Assembly (NCBI GenBank): GCA_030424595.1
Contig: JAUHWG010000023.1
Coordinates: forward strand, 121,541 to 185,540
DNA length: 64,000 bases
Source: Polyangia bacterium
GTDB lineage: Bacteria > Myxococcota_A > Polyangia > Nannocystales > Nannocystaceae
Direction of reading: 5' to 3'
Positions 1 to 8,097 of this stretch are shown here, in pieces; position 1 is the first letter of the stretch; the number at the start of each line of letters is the position of its first letter. The notes beneath the pieces are model-generated. The model did no database searches. It was not told the DNA's origin and was given only the letters and a program-made list of their open reading frames with translations. The position numbers and the translations under genes are program-made.

Positions 1-1176
1 CGAGCTCGGACGATAGCCTGGCCCCCTCGGCGACGGCGTCCTCCCCTGCCCCTGCGGCCACATCTGAGGTCTCCGCAGGCTCGCGACCGACGACCGCGTA
101 CACAGAGGCGACGACGACGAGAAGGGCGACGGAGCCTAGCCCTAGGTACCAGGGCGCGCTCCGCCGGCGAGGCCGCGGGCCGATGATCGGATCGCCGAGG
201 ATCGACCGGAGCTCGGACTCGAGCGCGGCCGCTGAGGGGAGCCTCTGCGCGGGCTCGCGGGTGAGGCAGCGATCGACGAGGGAGACCAGCGCTGGCGGGA
301 GGTCGTCCCGCTCGCTCGCGATCGACGGCGCCGGAGCCTGGCGCTTGCGAGCGATGAGCGCGAAGGGATCCTCGCGGGCGAAGGGCGCTTCGCCGCTGAG
401 CGCGTGGTAGAGGACGCAGCCGAGGGCGTAGATGTCCATCTGCGGGGTCGGCACGAGGGAGTCCACCTGCTCCGGCGCCATGTAGAGCGGAGTGCCGAGG
501 AGCTGGCCCGGACGGGTCATCCGAAGATCGAGCTCCTGCGACATGTCCGCGGCGATCCCGAAGTCGAGGATCTTCGGCCGCAGCCGCTCCCCGTCGTCGC
601 AGAGCATGATGTTGCTCGGCTTCAGATCGCGGTGGACAAGCCCCGCCCGATGGGCCGCTGCGAGGGCGTTCGCGACCTCCGCGAGGAGCGAGCAGGCCTC
701 GCGCCAGGGCAGCGGCGCCCGCTCATCAAACGCGGCGGCGAGGGTCTGGCCCTTCAACCTCTCCATGACCAGGAAGAGGCGACCGTCGGCGAGCTCGCCG
801 CTGTCGAGGACGTCGACGATCCCGGGGTGGGATATGGCCGCGGTCGCCCGACCTTCAGCGGCAAAGCGACGCGCGGCGACCACCCCACCCCCGCCGGCAC
901 AGGCGAGGACCTTCACCGCGACCGGCCTGCCAAGACCGACGTGCTCACCGCTGTAGACGCGGCCCATCCCACCGCGGCCGATCTGCTCGCCTATCCGGTA
1001 TCGCCCGCTCAGGAGTGAGCCCTCGCCGAGGAGGTCGTCGCCGAGGAGCGTGTCGCCGGTGAGCAACCCGGGGGCCTCGTCCGTCGCCTGCCAGGTCTGG
1101 TCGGCGCACTCAGGCGTACCTCCCTCTGGGGAGCCCGAGCGAGCCCCGTCGTCCCTCAGAATATCGACGTCGTGGA

Positions 1177-1186
<10 letters not shown>
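1..1186 (-). CDS. Ser/Thr protein kinase, Hanks type, C-terminus cut by window edge
   Basis: Runs off the left edge. The reverse-strand translation reads a short N-terminal region, then a complete kinase core: Gly-loop GRGGMGRVY, VAVK lysine, catalytic loop HRDLKPSN, DFG as ILDFGIA, and an APE-region MAPEQ. After the kinase domain comes a hydrophobic stretch (LGLGSVALLVVVASVYAVV), probably one transmembrane helix, so this is likely a membrane-anchored kinase with a periplasmic tail that is not seen. Two start codons are possible, ATG at 1186 or ATG at 1180. The latter overlaps the upstream lipoprotein stop as ATGA, which suggests translational coupling. It is the last visible gene of the 4003-to-1 leftward operon. 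Substrates are unknown. Confidence 0.9.
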
Positions 1187-1773
<587 letters not shown>

Positions 1774-1778
1774 GTTGG

Positions 1779-2645
1779 CTAGGGTCGGCTGGCGCCCCCG
1801 CGAAGGTAGGCGGCGTAGGAGGGCCCGCCCGAGCGACGAGCCCTGCGACGGTCGATGAGCAGGAGGATGACCCCGGTCAAGAGGAGGCCGGCGCCGACCG
1901 AGGCGACAGCGATCCCAGGGGTCTCGGTGCTGCGGACGAAGAGCGGGCGATCCTCGAGCGGCGTCGGCTGGCGGAGCGCGAGCGCAACACCGACGCCGAG
2001 CGCCACGCCGCCGACGCTGAGCGAGGCGACCCCGCCCACGCCGGCCGGTCCGAGGCGGCGACGCCCAGAGCGTGACGGATCGCCGACATCTGCAGGGTCC
2101 GGATCCTCCATCACCGCACGATCGAGGCGGGGCGGCGGCACCTCGACGACAGGCTCACTCGTCGGCGCAGTCTCTGCCACCTCTGCCTCCGGCGCGGTCG
2201 CCTCGCAGAGCTCCTCGCCCAAGGTGTCGACGGTCGTGAGCACCCTGGCGACGATCTCGCCCTCGGTGCACGACTCGCACTCGCCGCTGTGGCGCAGCGC
2301 CTGCTGTCGCAGCTCGCCGCGCTCTAAGGTGATCGAGAAGCCGTAGCGAAACGCGTCCCCGTCGGCCTGCCGCAGCTCCACCCGCAGCGTCGGCTCGCTC
2401 GCCTGCTTCGCCGGCAGGATCTCGAGATCGCGCAGGGTCACGGCGAGGCCCTCACGGACGCGCTCCTGGATCACCGCGGACTCCTCGAGGAGAGCGCTGG
2501 TGTCGACCACCAAGCTCACGCGGTGGACCCCGTCCGTCTCCGAGCACGGCGCTGCGTAGCCGACGGAGGGCAGCATCATCGACAGGCCGAGCGCGGCCAC
2601 GAGGGCCGCGCGACGGATCTCGGCGGCTGTCCTGCCGATCCTCAT
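1779..2645 (-). CDS. Exported protein with two C-terminal membrane segments, unknown function
   Basis: 288 residues. The N-terminus has a Sec-type signal peptide (basic start, hydrophobic LVAALGLSMMLPSVGYA, Ala cleavage region). A soluble domain of about 130 residues with Cys pairs (GECESC) follows, then a Pro/Glu-rich linker, a Gly-rich hydrophobic segment (GVASLSVGGVALGVGVAL) and a second helix (VASVGAGLLLTGVILLLI) before a basic tail. I do not recognise the family. Its start overlaps the regulator stop as ATGA and its stop is 5 nt before the next gene, so it is co-transcribed with the sigma-54 regulator, lipoprotein and kinase. A role in envelope signalling is inference. Confidence 0.75.
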   Translation of the reverse strand: MRIGRTAAEIRRAALVAALGLSMMLPSVGYAAPCSETDGVHRVSLVVDTSALLEESAVIQERVREGLAVTLRDLEILPAKQASEPTLRVELRQADGDAFRYGFSITLERGELRQQALRHSGECESCTEGEIVARVLTTVDTLGEELCEATAPEAEVAETAPTSEPVVEVPPPRLDRAVMEDPDPADVGDPSRSGRRRLGPAGVGGVASLSVGGVALGVGVALALRQPTPLEDRPLFVRSTETPGIAVASVGAGLLLTGVILLLIDRRRARRSGGPSYAAYLRGGASRP

Positions 2646-4003
2646 AGGACGCTCGCCTCGAGGCCTCTCTTGCTCAGCCAGCGGCGGAGCTGATTGCGAT
2701 GCACGCCGAGCTCCCGGGCCGCCCTGGACACATTTCCCCCGGCCCGCTTGAGCGTGTCCAAGACCTCGTCATCCTCCCGCTCTCGCAGGCTCGCGGATCG
2801 GGCAGCCGCCTCTGCTGGCTCTTCCTGGGCCCGCCGGACCGGAGCGGACGGCCCCGGCTCGGCGACCACGGACTCTCCCGACCCCGCCGGCAGGTCTCCG
2901 CAGAGCACCTGCGAACGGTCTTCAAGGCGCGCCTCCTGAGCCGCAGCCGCGAGCGCCATCCGCAGCTCGCGGACGTTGCCCGGCCAGGTCTGCAGGAGGC
3001 AGCGCTCGATCAAGAGCGGATGAGGGCTGAGACCGGTGAGCATGTCGAGGGCGTCCTGGACGAGCCAAGGGATCGACTGCCGGCGCGCTCGGAGCGGCGG
3101 CAGGACCACCGAGGGCTCGGCGATCCGATAGTAGAGATCGCCGCGAAAACGGCCGTCGGCGACCTCCTTGCGGAGATCACGGTTTGTCGCGAGGCAGACG
3201 CGCACGTCGAGGCGCAGGGGCTGGACCGCACCCAGAGGCATCGCCTCGCCGCTCTCGAGGAAGCGCAGCAGCTTCGCCTGAACCCCGAGGTCGAGCTCGC
3301 CAAACTCATCGAGGAAGAGCGTCCCGCCGTGCGCCGCCTGGACGTAGCCCGCGGCGTCCGCCGCAGCGCCCGAGTACGCGCCCTTCCGGGTGCCAAAGAG
3401 GAGCCGCTCGGCGACCCCCTCAGGGACCGCGGCGCAGTTGACCGCGACGAAGGGACGCTCGCCGTCGCCCGTGACCCGATGATAGGTTCGGGCCGCCAGC
3501 TCCTTGCCGGTGCCGCTCTCTCCCCGCACCAAGAGGTGACGGCTGAGCTCGGCGAAGCGAGCGATCCTGTCCCAGCTCTGCCGCAAGCGGGGATCGACGA
3601 GCGCGCCGCCCTCTCGGACCACAGGCCCGCTGAGACCGCGGACGTCGGTTGTGTAGACAAAGAGACAGTGCCCAACCCGGAAGACACTCCCCTCCGCCAA
3701 GACCGCCTCCGAGCAACGTTCACCCGCGACGAAGAGTCCATTGCGGCTCCCGAGATCGATGATCCTCGTGATCCCATCGCGGATCCGCAGCTCAGCGTGC
3801 CGACGGGAGACCAGGCGATCATCCACCTGAACATCCGCGCTCCCCCCTGCGCGACCAATGCACAGGGAGCGGTGCCCTGAGCTGATCACACGGTGGTCTG
3901 GGGCTCCCCCCACCCAGACCATGATCACCCCGGGCAGCGGACGAGCGACCGGCTCCCCCGCGTCGAGCGGCTCGCAAGCATCGAGCGTCTCTATCTGACG
4001 CAT
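2642..4003 (-). CDS. FHA domain-containing sigma-54-dependent transcriptional regulator
   Basis: 453 residues. An N-terminal FHA domain (about 45-115) has the GR, VSRRHAEL and DLGSRNGLFV signatures of phosphothreonine recognition. A central AAA+ sigma-54 activator domain follows with Walker A GESGTGKE and Walker B GGTLFLDEFGEL. The C-terminal Fis-type helix-turn-helix reads AGGNVSRAARELGVHRNQ. The loop that contacts sigma-54, normally GAFTGA, reads GAYSGA, so it is altered at two positions. As the first gene of the leftward operon it is probably controlled by the kinase encoded at the operon end: a phosphorylated partner binding the FHA would gate the ATPase (known for FHA-type activators in myxobacteria; inference here). 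The start ATG at 4003 precedes MRQIETLD. Confidence 0.92.
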   Translation of the reverse strand: MRQIETLDACEPLDAGEPVARPLPGVIMVWVGGAPDHRVISSGHRSLCIGRAGGSADVQVDDRLVSRRHAELRIRDGITRIIDLGSRNGLFVAGERCSEAVLAEGSVFRVGHCLFVYTTDVRGLSGPVVREGGALVDPRLRQSWDRIARFAELSRHLLVRGESGTGKELAARTYHRVTGDGERPFVAVNCAAVPEGVAERLLFGTRKGAYSGAAADAAGYVQAAHGGTLFLDEFGELDLGVQAKLLRFLESGEAMPLGAVQPLRLDVRVCLATNRDLRKEVADGRFRGDLYYRIAEPSVVLPPLRARRQSIPWLVQDALDMLTGLSPHPLLIERCLLQTWPGNVRELRMALAAAAQEARLEDRSQVLCGDLPAGSGESVVAEPGPSAPVRRAQEEPAEAAARSASLREREDDEVLDTLKRAGGNVSRAARELGVHRNQLRRWLSKRGLEASVL

Positions 4004-4235
4004 TTCGCGATTAACGTAACATACAGTGGCGTGAATGCAGAGACTCGGGAGGAGTCTCTTTTACCCGCTTAAATATGCGCATGTCAGAGGCCCGAGCGAT
4101 ACGACGTCTCGCGATCCGTACGCAACGCCGCACGCGGACCCTCCCCCGACCGTCTCCAACGTAGCGGGCGCATCAATTGCGCGTCGTCGGAGCTCGCAGC
4201 GTGTCTCGAATCTCCGCCCCATTTAGCGCTGATAT

Positions 4236-4268
4236 GCCGCCCTCGCCCTCTGAAGGCCCGAGGGCGGC
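4236..4268. terminator. GC-rich hairpin, possible terminator
   Basis: Perfect 10-bp arms GCCGCCCTCG / CGAGGGCGGC with a 13-nt loop. On the - strand it is followed by ATATCAGCG, without a clear T-run, so termination is only a possibility. Confidence 0.35.
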
Positions 4269-4330
4269 ATCCCGGGCGCAAGGCCGGGGAATGGCGAGGT
4301 TGTCGCGCACGGAAGAGGAGGAGAGCGGGG

Positions 4331-4357
4331 TCAATGTGTGCAAGCGGGGCACATTGA
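4331..4357. promoter_or_regulatory. Perfect 8-bp inverted repeat, possible operator
   Basis: TCAATGTG and CACATTGA separated by 11 nt. The spacing and imperfect centre resemble a dimeric repressor site as much as a hairpin. It lies between the OmpA gene end and the regulator operon start. No assignment to a regulator is possible. Confidence 0.3.
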
Positions 4358-4408
4358 TCATGTCTGGAGCCGATGCAATGCGTCCGACCTCAACCATAAT
4401 GACAGCGA

Positions 4409-4434
4409 GCGCCCGCGCGATACCACGCGGGCGC
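4409..4434 (-). terminator. Hairpin after the OmpA gene
   Basis: Arms GCGCCCGCG / CGCGGGCGC with an 8-nt loop, about 20 nt beyond the stop codon of the leftward OmpA-family gene. The flank on the transcribed side (TCGCTGTCATTATGG) is only weakly T-rich. Confidence 0.4.
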
Positions 4435-4455
4435 CCGTCGCTGTCCCCGCCTCGA

Positions 4456-5871
4456 TCACTCTGTGACCACCTTGAATTCGATCCGCCGGTTCTCAGCGCG
4501 GCCGTGGCGGCTGGTGTTGTCGGCGATCGGCTCGTCGGGCCCAGCCCCGCGCGTGGTTATCCGCTCCGGCGCGAGACCGTGCTCGACGAGGTAGGCGCGG
4601 ACCGACTCGGCCCGGGCGGAGGAGAGCTGGAGGTTGTACTCCCGGGTCCCCACATCATCGGTGTGGCCGACGATCTGGATCCGAATCTGCTCGTACTCGC
4701 GGAGCACCTTGACCGCAGAGTCGAGCACCGGGAGCGAGCGTTTTCCGATCTTGTCGCTGTTGAAGTCGAAGAAGATCCCGCGGATCACCCCAGTGTGGGT
4801 CTTGACCTCCTGCGGCAGCTCATCGGGGCAACCGTCGGTGTCTTCGAAGCCGTTGCGATTCTCCGGCTCGCTCGGGCACTGATCATCAGCGTCGAGGATC
4901 CCGTCACCGTCGGAGTCGCGCAGGGGGCAGCCGTCCGGGGCGACTCCAGGCTCGTCAGGGCACTGGTCATCGGCGTCGAGGATCCCATCGCGGTCGCGAT
5001 CCTCTGGCGGACAGCCGGTCGGCGCGATCCCGGGGACAGCCGGGCAGGCGTCGACGGCGTCGAGGATCGAGTCGCCGTCCGAGTCCCGAGCGGGGCAGCC
5101 GTCCGGGGCGATACCCGGCTCCTCGGGGCAGAGATCGTCGCCGTCGAGAAAGCCGTCACCGTCCGAATCGCGGGCGGGGGTGCTCGGCCGCGGCTCCGCC
5201 CTGTGCCGGCCGAGCGTGAGGCTGAGCCCGAGGAGCGCTTGAAAGTGGCTGGTCCCGTCGCGCTGCTCTGCCGCCTGCGCGGCGACGAAGTGACGGGCGT
5301 CGACGCGGAGTGCGAGGTAGCGGTTGACGAAGAACTTCACCCCGCCGCCGTAGTGACCGACCGGATCGACGTCTTTGCCGGCGACTGAGGCGTCCGAGCT
5401 GACCCCCATCAACCCGTATCCCCCGGCGGCGAAGGGGACGACCCGGTAGAACGGGAGCTGGAGGACGCCGTGGGCGCGGGCTCCGTAGATGAAGGCGTTA
5501 CCGCTCGGCTCGTACTTCGCCGGCACGGCGCTGAACTCAGCCTCAACCCCGAGAAACGAGAGGGGGAAGTAGGCCGCGCGGACGCCGATGTCCGGCGAGG
5601 CCCGGCGCAGCGGCTCCTGCGGCGCGGTCGCGGGGTCGTAGAAGTCGTGGGTCTTGGAGAAGACGAAGACTCCGCCGAACACGCCGAGCTCGGCCATCCC
5701 ACGCTCGGGGGCAAACCTGCGGATCGCTGGCACGTCGGCGTCGTCGCCTCTGCTCTCATCGGCTACCGAGACGCTTGCGCTCGCGCTCGCTTCGGCGGCC
5801 AGCGCTGGGGTCGGGAGGACCGCGCTGGCGAGCAGGGCGGAGTAGAGGGTGGTGGTAATTCGAGGGCTCAT
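4456..5871 (-). CDS. OmpA-family outer membrane protein with thrombospondin type 3 repeats
   Basis: About 471 residues from ATG 5871. A signal peptide is followed by a beta-barrel-like region of about 200 residues, then four calcium-binding thrombospondin type 3 repeats of the DSDGDGILDADDQCPDEPG type, and a C-terminal OmpA peptidoglycan-binding domain containing IQIVGHTDDVGTREYN and ENRRIEFKV. It should link the outer membrane to peptidoglycan. I chose 5871 because GGAG lies 7 nt upstream and the signal peptide begins there; an upstream in-frame TTG at 5904 lies inside a heptanucleotide array. That array starts 2 nt upstream of the GGAG, so its copy number could affect expression (inference). 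Confidence 0.9.
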   Translation of the reverse strand: MSPRITTTLYSALLASAVLPTPALAAEASASASVSVADESRGDDADVPAIRRFAPERGMAELGVFGGVFVFSKTHDFYDPATAPQEPLRRASPDIGVRAAYFPLSFLGVEAEFSAVPAKYEPSGNAFIYGARAHGVLQLPFYRVVPFAAGGYGLMGVSSDASVAGKDVDPVGHYGGGVKFFVNRYLALRVDARHFVAAQAAEQRDGTSHFQALLGLSLTLGRHRAEPRPSTPARDSDGDGFLDGDDLCPEEPGIAPDGCPARDSDGDSILDAVDACPAVPGIAPTGCPPEDRDRDGILDADDQCPDEPGVAPDGCPLRDSDGDGILDADDQCPSEPENRNGFEDTDGCPDELPQEVKTHTGVIRGIFFDFNSDKIGKRSLPVLDSAVKVLREYEQIRIQIVGHTDDVGTREYNLQLSSARAESVRAYLVEHGLAPERITTRGAGPDEPIADNTSRHGRAENRRIEFKVVTE

Positions 5872-5882
5872 GATCAGCTCCA

Positions 5883-5960
5883 AAAGGCAAAGGGCGAAGG
5901 GCAAAGGGCGAAGGGCGAAGGGCGAAGGGCGAAGGGCGAAGGGCGAAGGGCGAAGGGCGA
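5883..5960. repeat. Heptanucleotide tandem array (AAGGGCG)n upstream of OmpA gene
   Basis: Ten units of AAGGGCG between 5890 and 5959, one with a single change, plus a degenerate leading unit. The array starts directly behind the Shine-Dalgarno of the leftward OmpA-family gene, in its leader or promoter. Seven is not a multiple of three and slipped-strand changes would alter promoter or leader spacing. Confidence 0.95.
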
Positions 5961-6063
5961 GGTCCGAGGGCGCGGAGCCCAGAGAGAGGCTTCAGGCAGC
6001 TCAGACCCTTCAGGCAGCTCAGGCCGTCGACACGAGGCGATCGGGCGCTCGTCGTCGCCAGGC

Positions 6064-6738
6064 TCAGGGGAGGAGCTGCGGGCAGCCCTGGCTGCAGTCG
6101 TCGATGAGGTCGCAACCAAGGATGAGGTCGAGGTTGCTCAACGGGTCCAGCGCCCCGCAGACGAGCTGACACTCGAGCAGGCTCTTGCCGTCGTCGAAGA
6201 GACACTCGGCGAGACAGAGACAGTCGGAGTCGCCGAGGCACTGGCTGTACGCGTCGCAGCAGCTGGTCTTGAGGCAGACGGTGCACTCACTGTCGTCGAG
6301 GCTGAGCATGCACGCGGCGCCCTCGGTGTCGCTGTCGGTCCCGCTCTCGGTCCCGCTGTCCGTGTCGCTGTCTGTCTCGCTGCCCGTCGCGCCGTCGCTG
6401 TCGGTCCCGCTCTCGGTCGCCGAGGCCGAGTCGCCGTCGGTCGCCGAGCTCGGGTCGCTGTCGACCCCGGAGTCAGTCCCTGCGTCCGAGTCGCTCGCCG
6501 AGCCGCCGCTCGTCGCGGAGTCGCTCGCGCTGCCGCTCGTCGCGGAGTCGCTCGCGCTGCCGCTGAGAGACTCGCTCTCGCCTGCGCTGCCGTCGGTGGG
6601 CCCAGACTCGGTCGCCGCGTCCGACTCCGAGCTGGAGGCAGTGGCCCCCGATTCGCTGTCGATCAGGAGCTCATCGCTGTTGCAGGCGAAGAGGAGGGCC
6701 GAGGCAAAGGCGAGGAAGAAAGTCTTACGGATGTTCAT
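6064..6738 (-). CDS. Ser/Asp-rich lipoprotein with Cys-rich C-terminal domain
   Basis: 224 residues from ATG 6738 (MNIRKTFFLAFASALLFACNS; lipobox LLFAC). About 110 residues of Ser/Asp/Gly/Thr/Glu low-complexity linker, including a SASDSATSG direct duplication, lead to a compact C-terminal domain with about a dozen Cys (CTVCLKTSCCDAYSQCLGD). This is a common architecture in Nannocystaceae surface lipoproteins: a long acidic spacer presenting a disulfide-rich head. Longer upstream starts are possible but the lipoprotein signal decides the start. It is downstream of nothing on the same strand, so probably monocistronic. Function unknown. Confidence 0.8.
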   Translation of the reverse strand: MNIRKTFFLAFASALLFACNSDELLIDSESGATASSSESDAATESGPTDGSAGESESLSGSASDSATSGSASDSATSGGSASDSDAGTDSGVDSDPSSATDGDSASATESGTDSDGATGSETDSDTDSGTESGTDSDTEGAACMLSLDDSECTVCLKTSCCDAYSQCLGDSDCLCLAECLFDDGKSLLECQLVCGALDPLSNLDLILGCDLIDDCSQGCPQLLP

Positions 6739-7026
6739 CGTCTGTTCGCGATCTCTCGGGTTAATCCGAGGTCTAGGTGGTTCAAGGCGGACGCTGGCCG
6801 TCCGCTCTGCCCCCCAAAAGAGCAAGCGGGGGGCCACCCACGGAGACGAACAAAAGACGTTTGATCTCATGTTGATAACTGGTGGCTGCGCGAGCGTGCC
6901 CAGCGAGCGCGGCCGGGGATCGCTGGCACACGCTGGCCGCGGCCACTGGCACAGACCGGCCATCCTCTGGAGGGGCCGCGACGACCTCACGGAGCTTCGT
7001 CCGATCACCGCGCTTGGAGGAGACCG

Positions 7027-7340
7027 TCACGAGCTCAGCGCCGACGCGCAGACACAGCCGCTGCGGCGCAGAGAATGATCACCTCGCGGCACTGCAGAGC
7101 TGATCGGGAGGCGCTGCGACGGCTGCGGGAGAGCCATCGTCGAGCCCGGCGACAGGAGGATTACGCGCGTCGAGGAGGCGAGCCCCCCTCCCACGGACTC
7201 CGCTGCGCCCTTCTTGGCCGCGTCTGAGACCTGGCCTGCGCCCCCCTGCGGCGGCGCCTTGTCGAGCGCTCGATCGGCTGAGCCCGTGAGGGCTCCGCTC
7301 CACAGGCGAGGCCGAGGAGGAGCGCCCTGCCTCACCGCGA
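7027..7340 (-). pseudogene. Decayed copy of the neighbouring repeat lipoprotein
   Basis: The reverse strand near 7330-7290 encodes LGLACGAEPS, matching the lipobox of the gene at 7382-7870. After a frame change it continues GSADRALDKA...VSDAAKKG, matching GSAHRSLDKA...VSDAAKKG of that gene. The two parts are in different frames and the 16-residue repeats are absent. This supports a tandem duplicate broken by a small deletion near the lipobox and truncated after the first half-repeat. Confidence 0.6.
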
Positions 7341-7381
7341 CAGGTCAGCTCTGAGAGGGTCTTCTTCCCCTCTTGTCCAAA

Positions 7382-7870
7382 CTAGCGTCGTTGACTGGGC
7401 ACCGCTCGGGCGGCCCCATCCGAGACCGCGTTCTCGGCATCGACCGCGGGCGGCTCGGGCTGGGGATTGAAGCCCTTCTTCGCCGCGTCCGTGACCGCGG
7501 CGGACTTGACCCCGGCGGCCGGCGGCTCGGGCTGGGGATTGAAGCCCTTCTTCGCCGCGTCCGAAATATCCTTGCCCTCCTCGGCAGGCGGCTCGGGCTG
7601 GGGATTGAAGCCCTTCTTCGCCGCGTCTGAGACATCCAGACCAGCCTTTCCCTCCTCGGCAGGCGGCTCAGGCTGGGGATTGAAGCCCTTCTTCGCCGCG
7701 TCCGAGACGTGGCGCGCGCTCGCCTTCGGCACCGCCTTGTCGAGCGAGCGGTGGGCCGAACCGGCGAGGTCGGAGGGCTCGGCCCCACACGCGAGGCCGA
7801 GGAAGAGCGCTCCGCACAGCGGCGCGAGCACAGAGAGCGGGCTTCGTCGAGAAAGAGCGTGGAGCAGCAT
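7382..7870 (-). CDS. Lipoprotein made of four SDAAKKGFNPQPEPPA repeats
   Basis: 162 residues from ATG 7870. The lipoprotein signal ends LGLACGAEP. After the linker SDLAGSAHRSLDKA come four near-identical units of SDAAKKGFNPQPEPPA (the last begins TDAAKK), separated by short Glu/Lys or Ala/Val spacers, then a short tail with a partial unit. The module is basic then Pro-rich, so it is likely an extended surface or periplasmic polymer-binding peptide (inference). The four DNA units are almost identical, suggesting recent expansion. A decayed copy lies just downstream. I know similar FNPQPEPP peptides occur in uncharacterised bacterial proteins but cannot name a function. Confidence 0.8.
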   Translation of the reverse strand: MLLHALSRRSPLSVLAPLCGALFLGLACGAEPSDLAGSAHRSLDKAVPKASARHVSDAAKKGFNPQPEPPAEEGKAGLDVSDAAKKGFNPQPEPPAEEGKDISDAAKKGFNPQPEPPAAGVKSAAVTDAAKKGFNPQPEPPAVDAENAVSDGAARAVPSQRR

Positions 7871-8097
7871 CGAGACCTCCGAACGATCGCACATCGTCCT
7901 GCCACAAGAGTAGAGGATCGGCTCGGATCGTCGCTGTCGGCAGCGCCCCGCGGCTCGGAACTGCGCCGGAGCCGACGCTTGTCCGAGCGACCCCGTGCTC
8001 GACCGCGCGAAGTCGGCCATGCCCGGGGACTCGGCGCCTCACCGCCGGGCATGGACATGGACGCGGAGCCCCAGCTCACGTCGCCTGTGCGCGGACC

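Larger units (their letters stand above)
4004..4455. other. Intergenic region with several inverted repeats
   Basis: No credible gene on either strand. It holds the 5' region of the leftward regulator operon (AT-richer stretch near 4010-4030), a 10-bp-stem hairpin at 4236-4268, a perfect 8-bp inverted repeat at 4331-4357, and a hairpin at 4409-4434 just after the OmpA gene stop. Confidence 0.6.

Noticed and set aside
5883..5960. Heptamer array as a CRISPR array
   Set aside because: Units are contiguous 7-bp repeats with no spacers, and there are no cas genes.
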